The notes: generated by a model from the sequence alone, not told the origin. Counted from the stretch's first letter, positions 1-7,109 are shown. The stretch is DNA of 15,340 nucleotides from a bacterium (GCA_024278555.1 JAJRSX010000068.1:1-15340), one strand, 5' to 3'. A program made the numbers and translations.

Positions 1-1068
1 GGTGCCGATCATGATCAGGCGGCTCACCGGGTAGAGGTCGCCGTAGCGGGTGTCGAAGGTGCGCGCCACGATCCCCCCGAGGCTGTAGCTGACCAGGACG
101 ATGGGGCGGCCGGCAGGGAGGTGGAGGTCGTTGACCAGCGCCTCCAGGAGTTCGTCGGCGGACTCCCCCACCGGCCCGAACGGGTTGTACTCGAAACGCA
201 TCGCGTGATACCGCGCCTCCCAGTCCGAGGTCTGCGCGGCGATCATATCCATCAGGTCGTCGAGCTCTTCGGCCGGGTCGACTACGGGATAGCGGAAGGT
301 GATGCCGTGGACGAAGATCACCGGGGTCTGCGCGTCGGTGAGGGGGCCTTCGCCGCGAGGGTCGGCGGTGAGGCGAGTGTCGAGCCAGTGGTCGAGGGTC
401 TCGGCGAAGTAGTCGGAGTCGGTGAGGAAGGGGTCGATGACCGAATCGAGGAGGTCGGAGTAGACGTCCACCAACGTCTCCTCGACGTCGTCGTGGAGGT
501 CGTCGAGGAGCTCCCACGGCTGGTGGAGGAGGCCGAGGAGGTTCTTCGCCCGGTCGCGCAGGTAGGCGCCGATTTCACCACCGATGGAGGCGGCCTCGGT
601 GCGACGGGGGTCGGTGTGGCGGGCGGCGCGGATCTCGGCGCCGGTGCGGGCACGGACGAGGAGCAGGGTGAGCGGCCCGCCGTCGTGGTCGGTGGGGAGC
701 CGGCCGGTGAGGTGCGACGGCCGCCCCACCGCCTCGGCGACCACCCTGGACTCTCCCTCTCGGCCCACCGCCAGGAGCCCCCACCAGCCGGCGGCGGCGT
801 GGGCTCCGGGGGTGGCGCTCACCTCCACCGGGCCGTCCGGCGGGGTGAGGCGACCGGCCACCGCGACATCGAGCAGCAGGTTCGCCTCGACCACCGGCTC
901 CAGGGCGAGGGGGGTGGCGCCGGCGCGCGCCGAAAGCTGCGGGGTGAAGGCGATCCGCAGAACCTCTCCACCGCCCGTGGTGCCGTCTTCGCCGCCGCCG
1001 CAGGCGATGACCGCGAGGAGGAGGAGGAGGAGAGGGGCGAAGAGACTGCTACGGCGTGGAATCGCCAA
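1..1068 (-). CDS. Lipoprotein with C-terminal alpha/beta-hydrolase (lipase-like) domain, partial at left edge
   Basis: The reading frame is open from a TTG at 1068 to the window edge (356 codons, no stop), so the C-terminus is missing. A GGAG sits 6 nt before the TTG, and no ATG exists in the frame after the anti-sigma stop. Residues 1-22 form a lipoprotein signal peptide: RR, then a run of leucines, then the lipobox V-I-A-C with the lipidated Cys at 23. Position +2 is Gly, so outer-membrane sorting is expected. A Gly-rich linker and ~200 residues of no recognised family follow. Then comes an oxyanion-type strand, PVIFVHGI (H254-G255), and a nucleophile elbow, VSYSLGGIVAR, with Ser329 as candidate nucleophile. 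The usual first Gly of GxSxG is Ser. Acid and His residues would lie beyond the edge. It is the third gene of the sigma/anti-sigma operon, 37 nt after it, and so is probably a target of that sigma factor. The substrate is unknown; lipase, esterase or PGAP1-like are all possible. Confidence 0.8.
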   Translation of the reverse strand, partial: MAIPRRSSLFAPLLLLLLAVIACGGGEDGTTGGGEVLRIAFTPQLSARAGATPLALEPVVEANLLLDVAVAGRLTPPDGPVEVSATPGAHAAAGWWGLLAVGREGESRVVAEAVGRPSHLTGRLPTDHDGGPLTLLLVRARTGAEIRAARHTDPRRTEAASIGGEIGAYLRDRAKNLLGLLHQPWELLDDLHDDVEETLVDVYSDLLDSVIDPFLTDSDYFAETLDHWLDTRLTADPRGEGPLTDAQTPVIFVHGITFRYPVVDPAEELDDLMDMIAAQTSDWEARYHAMRFEYNPFGPVGESADELLEALVNDLHLPAGRPIVLVSYSLGGIVARTFDTRYGDLYPVSRLIMIGT

Positions 1069-1104
1069 ACCGGGCTCCGAACGCGGCCCGGAAGACCTTG
1101 CGGG

Positions 1105-1362
1105 TCAACCGGCCTCTGCCGCCTTCAGGGCCTGCCGCTCCTCACGCAGGCGGGCATGCATGGCAGCGCTGACCTCGGGAGGGACCTCGGCAGCGGGGGT
1201 CTTGTGGCAGAGCTCGATGGTCCACTTCACCTCGGTGAGCATCGCGCGGCACCGGGGACAGCTCTTCAGGTGCTCCTCCATCTCTTTACAACAGGCGCTC
1301 TCCATGTCGCCTTCGAGGTAGGCGGAGCACCGTTTGAGAAGCTCACGGCAACGGGGATTCAT
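1105..1362 (-). CDS. Soluble zinc-binding anti-sigma factor (ZAS / zf-HC2 type)
   Basis: This is an 85-residue cytoplasmic protein with no membrane segment. It carries the anti-sigma zinc motif H-x3-C-x2-C (His31, Cys35, Cys38), with further cysteines at 5, 12, 24 and 25. The surrounding pattern (CRELLKRCSAYLEGDM, then EEHLKSCPRC) is typical of zf-HC2 anti-sigma N-domains. Known members bind and hold an ECF sigma factor and often release it on thiol oxidation or metal stress; redox sensing here is inferred from the Cys content only. The ATG at 1362 overlaps the sigma factor stop in an ATGA, a standard sigma/anti-sigma coupling. The C-terminal ~45 residues are mostly helix-forming and charged. 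There is no transmembrane sensor, so the signal is probably cytoplasmic. Confidence 0.85.
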   Translation of the reverse strand: MNPRCRELLKRCSAYLEGDMESACCKEMEEHLKSCPRCRAMLTEVKWTIELCHKTPAAEVPPEVSAAMHARLREERQALKAAEAG

Positions 1363-1979
1363 GAAACAGCCCTTCCAGACAGGTAGGTTTGTAGCTGCTG
1401 GCGAACGAAGAGGCGGGCCCGATGCAACCTGGATTTCACCGCGGGTACGCTCATATCGAGAATTTCCGCCACCTCCTTAGCTGAGAGCCCCTCAATGTCA
1501 CGAAGGAGCAAGACAACGCGATATTTTTTTGGGAGCCCCCCGATCGCCTCGCTCAGCCGCTCGCCGAGCTCGGAGCCAAGGACTTCGGCGTCGGGCAGCC
1601 GCCGCTCGTCGGCCACGTCGAGCTCTTCCGGACCCTCCCCGTCGTCGTAAAACTGGGTGAGGGAGAGCTCGCGCTCGGGGGCGAACTTGCTTCGCCGGTG
1701 CTTCTTCTGGCACACGGAAGAGGCGATGCGGAAGAGCCAGTTCCTCAGCTTCGCCTCGCCGCGGAACCCCTTCAGGTAACGCATGGCGTTGATGAAGGTC
1801 TCCTGGAGGATGTCCTGGGCGTCCTCCCGGTTGCCGCACATGCGCAGGCCGAAGTTGAAGATGGCCGTTTCGAAGGGCAGGATCAGCTCCTCGAAGACGG
1901 CATCCTCACCCCCCTGGTACCGTTCGAGGAGGGCGCGCTCTTCCGGCAGGAGGCGATCGGTGGGTTCGATTTCGGCCAC
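1359..1979 (-). CDS. ECF-family RNA polymerase sigma factor (RpoE-like)
   Basis: This 206-residue protein has the two-domain ECF layout. Region 2 spans roughly residues 18-100: an 'F..FGLRMCGNREDAQDILQETF' core, then FRGEAKLRNWLFRIA, the -10 recognition part. An acidic linker follows. Region 4 spans roughly 140-200: LPKKYRVVLLLRDIEGLS, then the helix-turn-helix AKEVAEILDMSVPAVKSRLHRAR, the -35 recognition helix. The start is GTG at 1979, preceded by an AAGGA about 6 nt upstream. It directs RNA polymerase to a small regulon. It is translationally coupled to the anti-sigma gene (4-bp overlap), and a lipoprotein hydrolase follows. The ECF subgroup cannot be assigned by eye, and no clear ECF-type autoregulatory promoter was found upstream. 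Confidence 0.93.
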   Translation of the reverse strand: MAEIEPTDRLLPEERALLERYQGGEDAVFEELILPFETAIFNFGLRMCGNREDAQDILQETFINAMRYLKGFRGEAKLRNWLFRIASSVCQKKHRRSKFAPERELSLTQFYDDGEGPEELDVADERRLPDAEVLGSELGERLSEAIGGLPKKYRVVLLLRDIEGLSAKEVAEILDMSVPAVKSRLHRARLFVRQQLQTYLSGRAVS

Positions 1980-2001
1980 AACGAATCCTTATTCAAGCGT
2001 A

Positions 2002-2030
2002 AGGGTACAGGAGGCTGCGCGGCGCCTCAA
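2002..2030 (-). promoter_or_regulatory. Weak candidate sigma-70-like promoter for the sigma/anti-sigma operon
   Basis: On the minus strand TTGAGG (2030-2025) is followed after 17 nt by TACCCT (2007-2002), ending about 22 nt before the GTG start. It matches the consensus only at 4/6 and 3/6 positions. It is the best-spaced pair in the 148-bp divergent gap (1980-2127), but such matches arise by chance. Confidence 0.2.
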
Positions 2031-2067
2031 TGTGCGACCGCAGGCCCCCATGGCCCATTTTCGGCAC

Positions 2068-2077
2068 AGCTCGAGCT
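2068..2077. promoter_or_regulatory. 10-bp palindrome in the divergent sigma/EF-G gap
   Basis: AGCTCGAGCT is a perfect 10-bp palindrome between the divergent sigma operon and the EF-G-like gene. It could be an operator half-way between two promoters or simply chance; no second copy was seen. Confidence 0.2.
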
Positions 2078-2127
2078 CAGTCCTCGGTGTCACTCTCTGA
2101 CCCCGTTCATCCTGGAGGAAGCATCCC

Positions 2128-4215
2128 ATGGAAAGTCGTGATCTCGCCACCATCCGCAACGTCGGCATCCTCTCCCACGGTGGCGCCGGCAAGACCACCC
2201 TGGCAGAGGCGCTCCTCTTCACCGCCGGTGCCATCCCGCGCGCCGGACGGGTGGAGGACGGTACCACGGTGATGGACTTCGACCCGGAGGAGACACACCG
2301 CAAGGTCTCCATCGCCACCGGCGTCGGCCACCTGGTCTACCGCGGCCACCTGGTGAACCTCCTCGATACCCCCGGCTACTCCAGCTTCCTCTCCGACACG
2401 CGCTCGACCCTGCGGGTCGCCGGCGGCGCCCTGGCGATCATCAGCTCGCTTTCCGGGGTGAAGGCGGGGACCGAGCGGGTGTGGCGTTTCGCCGACGAGT
2501 ACGAGCTCCCCCGGGTGGCCTTCATCAACAAGCTCAACCGGGAGCGTGGCGACTTCGAGCGCGCCGTCCACGACATCGAGGAGCAGCTCTCCGCCACCCC
2601 CCTGCCCCTCTACCTGCCGGTGGGCCGCGAGCAGAACCTGCGCGGCCTCTACGACCTGATCACCGGAAAGGCGTACGAGATCAAGGACGGCAAGCAGACG
2701 GAGATCCCTGCCAGCGACCTCCCGGACGAGCTCACCGCCCAGGCCGCCACCTACCGCGAGCGGCTCATCGAAGCGGCCTGCGAGATGGACGACGAGCTCC
2801 TGGAACGCTACCTGGAGGGGGAGGAGCCGGACGAGGCGCGGGTCCGCGCCCAGCTCCGCGAGGGGACCCTTACCGGCCGCTTCGTGCCGGTGGTGTGCGG
2901 CTCGGCGCTCCTGGGCATCGGCGTCCCCGAGCTCCTCGACGCGATCGTCGCCTACCTCCCGTCGCCCCTGGACAAGGCCCACATCACCCGCATCGAGGGG
3001 GTCAACCCGGAGACCGGCGAAGAGGTCAGCCGCGACCCCAACCCGGAGGGGCCGGTCTGCGCCCAGGTCTTCAAGACCCTGATCGACCCCTACGCCGGCA
3101 AGCTCTCCTACCTGCGCGTCTACTCGGGGACGATCAACGCCGACGCCACCCTCCTCAACGGGAGCTGCGGTCAAAAGGAGCGGCTCCACACCCTCTACCG
3201 CCTCCAGGGCAAGGAGGTGAGCGCGGTCGACCACCTGCAGGCGGGCGACATCGGCGCCACCGCCAAGCTCAAGCAGACTCACACCGGCGACACCCTGTGC
3301 GACCCGGCCCACCCGATCCGCCTGCCGGCGATCACCTACCCGGAGCCGCAGATCACCTACGCCATCGAGACCGTGGACCGTGGCTCCGAGGACAAGCTGG
3401 GTGAGGCGCTGGCCAAGCTCCAGGAGGAGGATCCGATCCTCCGTGTCCATACCGACCCGCAGACCGGCGACACCCTCCTCGACGGCATGGGCCAGGTCCA
3501 CCTGGAGGTGATGGTGGGGAGGCTGAAGGAGCGTTACGGGGTGAACGTGCGCCTGAAGACCCCGAAGGTGCCGTACCGCGAGACGATCACCAAGCCGGCA
3601 CGGGTGCAGGGCAAGTACAAGAAGCAGACCGGCGGCCGTGGCCAGTACGGCGACGTCTGGCTGGAGGTGGAGCCGCTTCCGCGCGGTAGCGGCTTCGTCT
3701 TCGAAGACCGGGTGGTCGGCGGCGTGGTACCCAGGAGCTACATCCCGGCGGTGGAGAAGGGGGTGGTGGAGGCGCTGCAAAGCGGCTGCGTCGCCGGTTT
3801 TCCGGTGGTCGACTGCAAGGTCGCCCTGGTCGACGGCTCGCACCACTCGGTCGACTCATCGGAGATGGCCTTCAAGGTTGCCGGCTCCATGGCGTGGAAG
3901 AGGGCGATGGAGGAGGCGGGCCCGGTCCTCCTGGAGCCCCTCGTCAAGATGGAGATCACCGTCCCGGACGAGACGACCGGCGACGTCATCAGCGACCTCA
4001 ACTCACGCCGTGGCCGGGTCCTCGGCGTCGAGCCCAAGGCGGGGAGCAAGGTAATCGACGCCGAGGTGCCGATGGCCGAGGTCCTCGAGTACGGCCCCGC
4101 CCTGCGCTCGATCACCGGTGGCCGCGGCATGTTCTCCCTCCACGTCGACCGTTACGAGGAGCTCCCCGCCTACCTGAAGGATCGCCTCATCGCGGAGCTC
4201 AAGAAGGAGGAGTAG
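2128..4215 (+). CDS. Elongation factor G-like GTPase (EF-G paralogue)
   Basis: This 695-residue protein has the five-domain EF-G layout. The start is fixed by GGAGGA 8 nt before the ATG. Its G-domain departs from canonical translocase: P-loop SHGGAGKTT (16-24), RKVSI (58-62) where EF-G has RGITI, and DTPGYSSF (80-87) where EF-G has DTPGHVDF. The catalytic His is thus Tyr84, as I recall for the Thermus EF-G-2 type. The guanine-specificity motif NKxD reads NKLN (134-137). G5 is CGSALLG (257-263). Domain IV is well kept: GKYKKQTGGRGQYGDVW and the tip loop GSHHSVDSSEMAF, which suggests ribosome binding. Family members are secondary EF-G-like factors of uncertain role; translocation, recycling or stress functions have been proposed for EF-G paralogues. 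It stands alone, away from rpsL/rpsG/tuf, as such paralogues usually do. No clear promoter was seen. Confidence 0.93.
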   Translation: MESRDLATIRNVGILSHGGAGKTTLAEALLFTAGAIPRAGRVEDGTTVMDFDPEETHRKVSIATGVGHLVYRGHLVNLLDTPGYSSFLSDTRSTLRVAGGALAIISSLSGVKAGTERVWRFADEYELPRVAFINKLNRERGDFERAVHDIEEQLSATPLPLYLPVGREQNLRGLYDLITGKAYEIKDGKQTEIPASDLPDELTAQAATYRERLIEAACEMDDELLERYLEGEEPDEARVRAQLREGTLTGRFVPVVCGSALLGIGVPELLDAIVAYLPSPLDKAHITRIEGVNPETGEEVSRDPNPEGPVCAQVFKTLIDPYAGKLSYLRVYSGTINADATLLNGSCGQKERLHTLYRLQGKEVSAVDHLQAGDIGATAKLKQTHTGDTLCDPAHPIRLPAITYPEPQITYAIETVDRGSEDKLGEALAKLQEEDPILRVHTDPQTGDTLLDGMGQVHLEVMVGRLKERYGVNVRLKTPKVPYRETITKPARVQGKYKKQTGGRGQYGDVWLEVEPLPRGSGFVFEDRVVGGVVPRSYIPAVEKGVVEALQSGCVAGFPVVDCKVALVDGSHHSVDSSEMAFKVAGSMAWKRAMEEAGPVLLEPLVKMEITVPDETTGDVISDLNSRRGRVLGVEPKAGSKVIDAEVPMAEVLEYGPALRSITGGRGMFSLHVDRYEELPAYLKDRLIAELKKEE

Positions 4216-4302
4216 GCGCGTGCGGTGGCCGGGGGTGGGACGGCCCTTCGGGCGGGGACCCTATGGATGGCCCCCAGCCCGAAAGCGCTGCCGGCCGCGC
4301 AG

Positions 4303-4343
4303 GGGCTATCCCCTCCCCCATCCCCGGGCGCGCGTAGCGCGCC
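4303..4343 (-). repeat. GC-hairpin plus G-run intergenic repeat, copy 1
   Basis: On the minus strand the hairpin GGCGCGC-TAC-GCGCGCC (4343-4327) is followed by CCGGGGATGGGGGAGGGGA. Two other copies with the same order (GCKCGC-TNN-GCKCGC stem or near-stem, then G-runs separated by T/A) occur at 12743-12788 (+) and 12901-12940 (-). The hairpin lies 111 nt after the EF-G stop and could also act in transcript termination, but it lacks a T-tract. The adjoining AGGGG-CTAT-CCCCT (4301-4314) forms a second small hairpin. The remaining 4216-4300 shows nothing recognisable. Confidence 0.55.
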
Positions 4344-4362
4344 TTGCTTGCTCACCGCGTCT

Positions 4363-4397
4363 CGGAGAGAGTCCTCTCTCCGGCGGTCGCCGGAGAG
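4363..4397 (+). promoter_or_regulatory. Mutually exclusive hairpins in the sodB leader
   Basis: Three adjacent arms are seen. Arm A is CGGAGAGAG (4363-4371), arm B is CTCTCTCCGG (4374-4383), and arm C is CCGGAGAG (4390-4397, extended by a G at 4389). B is complementary to both A (9 bp, loop of 2-4 nt) and C (9 bp, CTCTCCGGC with GCCGGAGAG, loop GGTC). Only one pairing can form at a time. The segment ends 20 nt before the sodB Shine-Dalgarno. Neither hairpin is followed by a T-tract or covers the SD, so any regulatory role is inference. Confidence 0.45.
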
Positions 4398-4428
4398 TGA
4401 TTACCCATCTCACCTGAGGAGGAACCCC

Positions 4429-5004
4429 ATGGCCTTTGAGCTCCCCGAACTTCCCTACCCCAAAGACGCCCTCGCCCCGCACATCTCCGCCGAGACCCTC
4501 GACTACCACCACGACAAGCACCACGCGACCTACGTCGCCAACCTCAACAAGCTGATCGAGGGGACCGAGTACGCCGACCTGTCCCTGGAGGAGATCATCA
4601 AGAAGGCGTCCGGCGGCCTGTTCAACAACGCCGCCCAGGTGTGGAACCACACCTTCTACTTCGACTGCCTCTCCCCCAACGGCGGCGGCGCCCCCACCGG
4701 CGCGGTGGCCGAGGCGATCAACAAAGCCTTCGGCTCCTTCGACGCCTTCAAGGAGCAGTTCTCCGCCACCGCGGTGGGGACCTTCGGCTCCGGCTGGGGA
4801 TGGCTGGTGAAGAGGGCGGACGGGTCGCTGGCGATCACCTCCACCTCCAACGCCGGCAACCCGATGACCGACGGCGACACCCCCCTGCTCGCCTGCGACG
4901 TGTGGGAGCACGCCTACTACGTCGACTACCGCAACGCCCGGCCGAAGTACGTGGCCGCCTTCTGGAACCTGGTGAACTGGGAGACGGTGGCGAAGAACCT
5001 GTAG
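4429..5004 (+). CDS. sodB: Iron superoxide dismutase SodB
   Basis: This cytoplasmic enzyme converts superoxide to O2 and H2O2. The 191-residue product aligns along its full length with E. coli SodB. The metal ligands are all present: His27, His74 (in [13 protein letters not shown]), Asp157 and His161 (in [16 protein letters not shown]). Gln70 in AAQVWNH is the residue typical of Fe-type rather than Mn-type enzymes, and gateway Tyr35 is present. The start at ATG 4429 is preceded by AGGAGGAA; the in-frame extension upstream to 4225 is low-complexity and has no homology. The gene is monocistronic: its own leader carries alternative hairpins (4363-4397) and a strong terminator follows at 5041. 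In enterobacteria sodB is iron-regulated through Fur/RyhB; no Fur box was recognised here. Confidence 0.97.
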   Translation: MAFELPELPYPKDALAPHISAETLDYHHDKHHATYVANLNKLIEGTEYADLSLEEIIKKASGGLFNNAAQVWNHTFYFDCLSPNGGGAPTGAVAEAINKAFGSFDAFKEQFSATAVGTFGSGWGWLVKRADGSLAITSTSNAGNPMTDGDTPLLACDVWEHAYYVDYRNARPKYVAAFWNLVNWETVAKNL

Positions 5005-5040
5005 CGCTCGGGCACAGTCTGCGACCACGCCCGTGGAAGG

Positions 5041-5070
5041 GGCGGACCCCGGTGGGGTCCGCCTTTTTTT
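5041..5070 (+). terminator. Intrinsic terminator of sodB
   Basis: A perfect 10-bp stem, GGCGGACCCC (5041-5050) with GGGGTCCGCC (5054-5063), a 3-nt loop GGT, and an immediate run of seven T (5064-5070), 36 nt after the sodB stop. This is a textbook Rho-independent terminator. Confidence 0.95.
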
Positions 5071-5155
5071 GTTGTCCCGTTGCAGGAGGATGCGCACCGG
5101 CGCGACACTGCCGCTCCCTTTCTCCCGACGATCCGGATCTCCCATAGGTGTCACC

Positions 5156-5263
5156 ATGTGCCTTTCGCTACTGCTCCTCGTTCTCCTCGATGCCGTCCAC
5201 GGGGACCGCAACCTCTGCCACGCGGACGGCGCCGCCGCCGGTGGCGCCCTGGTGGCCCCGTAG
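5156..5263 (+). CDS. Possible small secreted or membrane peptide ORF (35 aa)
   Basis: This short ORF (ATG 5156 to TAG) starts MCLSLLLLVLLDAVHG, a hydrophobic run resembling a signal peptide or membrane anchor, followed by a short tail ending ALVAP. A weak AGGTG lies about 6 nt upstream. It ends 23 nt before the patatin-like gene, so it could be a leader peptide or the first gene of that transcript. There is no family match I recognise, and leucine-rich translations are common in CTC-rich DNA. The rest of 5071-5286 shows nothing else recognisable. Confidence 0.25.
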   Translation: MCLSLLLLVLLDAVHGDRNLCHADGAAAGGALVAP

Positions 5264-5286
5264 AGCGCCGTCCAGGCCGGTTTGCC

Positions 5287-6219
5287 ATGAAACGCAAGGC
5301 GAAACGCGAGACCGTCTCCCTCGTCCTCGGCAGCGGCGGCGCCCGTGGTCTGGCGCACATCGGGGTCATCGAGGTGCTGGAGGCGCGGGGCTACGAGATC
5401 CGCGCCATCGCCGGCTCCTCCATGGGGGCGGTGATCGGCGGCATCTACGCCGCCGGTGAGCTTGATACCTACGCCCGCTGGGTCTCCGCCCTGTCACGCA
5501 CCGACGTGGTGCGTCTCCTCGACCCCACCCTGAACCGCAGCGGCCTGGTGAAGGGGGAGCGGATCATCAATGCCCTCCGGGAGCTGATCGGCGAGCGCAA
5601 CATCGAGGCGCTCCCCCTCGCCTTCACCGCGGTGGCCACCGACGTCCTGGCGCAGCGCGAGGTGTGGCTCCGCCACGGCCCCCTCTTCGACGCGATCCGC
5701 GCCTCCATCTCCATCCCCACCCTCCTCACCCCCTACCGCATCGACGGCCGCCTGCTCCTCGACGGCGGCCTCCTCAACCCGGTGCCGGTCGCCCCCACCA
5801 TCCACGAGGCCAACGACCTGATCGTCGCCGTCCACCTGGGGGGCCGGCCGTGTGCGGAGTTGGAGGTGGAGCGCACCACGGTGCCGGGGATCAACCACCT
5901 GGGGGAGTACCGCCGGCGCATCGCCGAGTTCATCGAGCGCCTCCCGTGGACCGGCGACAACGGTATGCCCCGGGCCGAGGCGGAGGCGGAGATGGGGTTC
6001 CGGGAGATCATCGTCCGCTCCACCGAGACGATGCAGCACGCCATCGCCCGCCAGAAGCTCGCCGCCTACCCCCCGGACCTACTCATCGAGATCCCGCGCA
6101 ACGCCTGTAGCTTCATGGAGTTCCACCGCGCCACCGAGCTCATCGCCCTCGGCCGGCAACAGACGGAGCGGGCGCTGGCCGACCTCGATCGATCGACCTG
6201 CGGCAACAGCGAGGCGTAG
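5287..6219 (+). CDS. Patatin-like phospholipase / RssA-family serine hydrolase
   Basis: This 310-residue protein has the full patatin signature. The oxyanion loop is GSGGARG (15-21), the nucleophile elbow is GSSMG with Ser45, and the catalytic Asp159 lies in LLDGGLLNPVP. The Ser-Asp dyad is therefore complete. Family members hydrolyse acyl groups of phospholipids or related esters; bacterial RssA-type proteins are cytoplasmic and mostly uncharacterised. There is no signal peptide. The start at ATG 5287 gives a normal N-terminus just before the first beta strand (ETVSLVLGSGGARG). The SD is weak, so coupling to the upstream small ORF is possible; the in-frame extension back to a TTG at 5080 crosses unconserved sequence. 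The C-terminal ~90 residues (from about 195) are helical and specific to this subgroup. It is convergent with the next gene, 13 nt away. Confidence 0.92.
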   Translation: MKRKAKRETVSLVLGSGGARGLAHIGVIEVLEARGYEIRAIAGSSMGAVIGGIYAAGELDTYARWVSALSRTDVVRLLDPTLNRSGLVKGERIINALRELIGERNIEALPLAFTAVATDVLAQREVWLRHGPLFDAIRASISIPTLLTPYRIDGRLLLDGGLLNPVPVAPTIHEANDLIVAVHLGGRPCAELEVERTTVPGINHLGEYRRRIAEFIERLPWTGDNGMPRAEAEAEMGFREIIVRSTETMQHAIARQKLAAYPPDLLIEIPRNACSFMEFHRATELIALGRQQTERALADLDRSTCGNSEA

Positions 6220-6234
6220 CCGCAGCCCCGCCTC
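6211..6234. terminator. Possible bidirectional hairpin between convergent genes
   Basis: GAGGCG (6211-6216) and CGCCTC (6229-6234) form a 6-bp stem with a 12-nt loop at the junction of the patatin and hydrolase stop codons. There is no T-tract on either strand, so the terminator role is weakly supported. Confidence 0.25.
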
Positions 6235-7021
6235 AGGCACACGCCGCGGCAATGCCCACCGGGGCGACGCGATCGAGGAAGGGGGCGGCGAGGTCGCAGA
6301 AGCGGGCGGGCCGCTCCACCATCGGGCTGTGGCCGCACCGATCCACGGTGTGCAGCTCCATCGCCTCCAGGCCGGCGGCCGCGGTGCGCCACGGGGCCAC
6401 CGGGGTCACCCGGTCCTCCCGCCCCCAGAGGAGCAGGGTCGGCACGGTGATCTCCCCGAGCCACCGCTCCAGCCGCGCCCGGCGCGCCTCGCGCAGGAGG
6501 CGGACGATGTTGCGCCGGGCACCGGGACGGGTGACGGTGGCGAAGGTCTCGTCGACCATCGCGTCGGTGATCGTGGTGCGGTCGTAGAAGAGGCGGTCGG
6601 CAAGCTGGAAGGCGTAGTCGCGGGTGAGCTTGCGCGGCGCCCCCACCCCGAGGTTGGTCTCCTCGCCGAGCCCCGGGGTGCCGCTGAGGACGAGCCCGGC
6701 CACCCGCTTCGGGTGGCTGCGGGCAAAGGCGAGGGCGACGAGGCCGCCGAAGGAGTTGGCCATCAGGGTCGCGGTGCGAATCCGCTGATGGTCGAGGAGG
6801 TCACCGAGGTGGTCGGTGAGGGCCGTCAGGGTGGTCTGTGCGCGGTCGTAAAGTGCGTAGGGGTGGCGGCCGGCGACGATGGCGCGGCCGGCGGCGACCA
6901 GGCTCTCGGCCGCCTCCTCCCAGATCCAGCTCCCGGCGAAGAGGCCGGGGAGGAGGACGAGGGGCGGGCCGTCGCCGCGACGATCGCAGGCAAAGGGATC
7001 AATGGACGGATTCTGGCGCAT
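6233..7021 (-). CDS. Alpha/beta-fold hydrolase
   Basis: This is a 262-residue cytoplasmic alpha/beta hydrolase with no signal peptide. Visible elements are the N-terminal strand and oxyanion turn VLLPGLFAGSWIW (PG where HG is usual), the nucleophile elbow ANSFGG with Ser90 (Ala replaces the first Gly of GxSxG), the acid Asp203 in LLLWGREDRVTP, and His231 in CGHSPMVERP. The triad is complete, and a cap region lies at about 120-185. The start is ATG 7021, with GGAGGAG about 9 nt upstream. It resembles the broad family of esterases, lactonases and C-C hydrolases; the substrate cannot be told from sequence. It is convergent with the patatin gene and may follow a short leader ORF (7026-7109). Confidence 0.9.
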   Translation of the reverse strand: MRQNPSIDPFACDRRGDGPPLVLLPGLFAGSWIWEEAAESLVAAGRAIVAGRHPYALYDRAQTTLTALTDHLGDLLDHQRIRTATLMANSFGGLVALAFARSHPKRVAGLVLSGTPGLGEETNLGVGAPRKLTRDYAFQLADRLFYDRTTITDAMVDETFATVTRPGARRNIVRLLREARRARLERWLGEITVPTLLLWGREDRVTPVAPWRTAAAGLEAMELHTVDRCGHSPMVERPARFCDLAAPFLDRVAPVGIAAACA

Positions 7022-7025
7022 GGTT

Positions 7026-7109
7026 TCACTCCTCCGGACCGGGTGTAGAGCCCACCGGCGCGGCCACGGTGCGGATGGGGGGCTCGGCGGTGACTACCTT
7101 TTCGCCCAT
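7026..7109 (-). CDS. Possible 27-aa leader ORF overlapping the hydrolase RBS
   Basis: ATG at 7109 opens MGEKVVTAEPPIRTV..., ending ...GPEE at a TGA located 4 nt before the hydrolase ATG. The GGAGGAG that serves the hydrolase encodes the last Glu codons. This geometry would allow translational coupling. No SD precedes the ORF and no family is recognised, so it may be fortuitous. Confidence 0.2.
   Translation of the reverse strand: MGEKVVTAEPPIRTVAAPVGSTPGPEE

Noticed and set aside
121-1386. 421-codon plus-strand ORF
   Set aside because: Antisense to the lipoprotein hydrolase and anti-sigma genes, whose minus-strand frames carry clear motifs (lipobox, VHG, SYSLGG, HxxxCxxC).
2107-3846. 579-codon minus-strand ORF
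   Set aside because: Antisense shadow of the EF-G-like gene; repetitive composition and no recognisable family.
4225-4428. 68-codon N-terminal extension of SodB
   Set aside because: The extension crosses repeat sequence and hairpins with no homology; the ATG at 4429 has a strong SD and matches the family N-terminus.
5080-5286. 69-codon N-terminal extension of the patatin-like protein from a TTG
   Set aside because: The TTG does precede the coding region in frame, but the added sequence is Arg/Pro-rich shadow-like and patatin homology starts at about residue 10 from ATG 5287.
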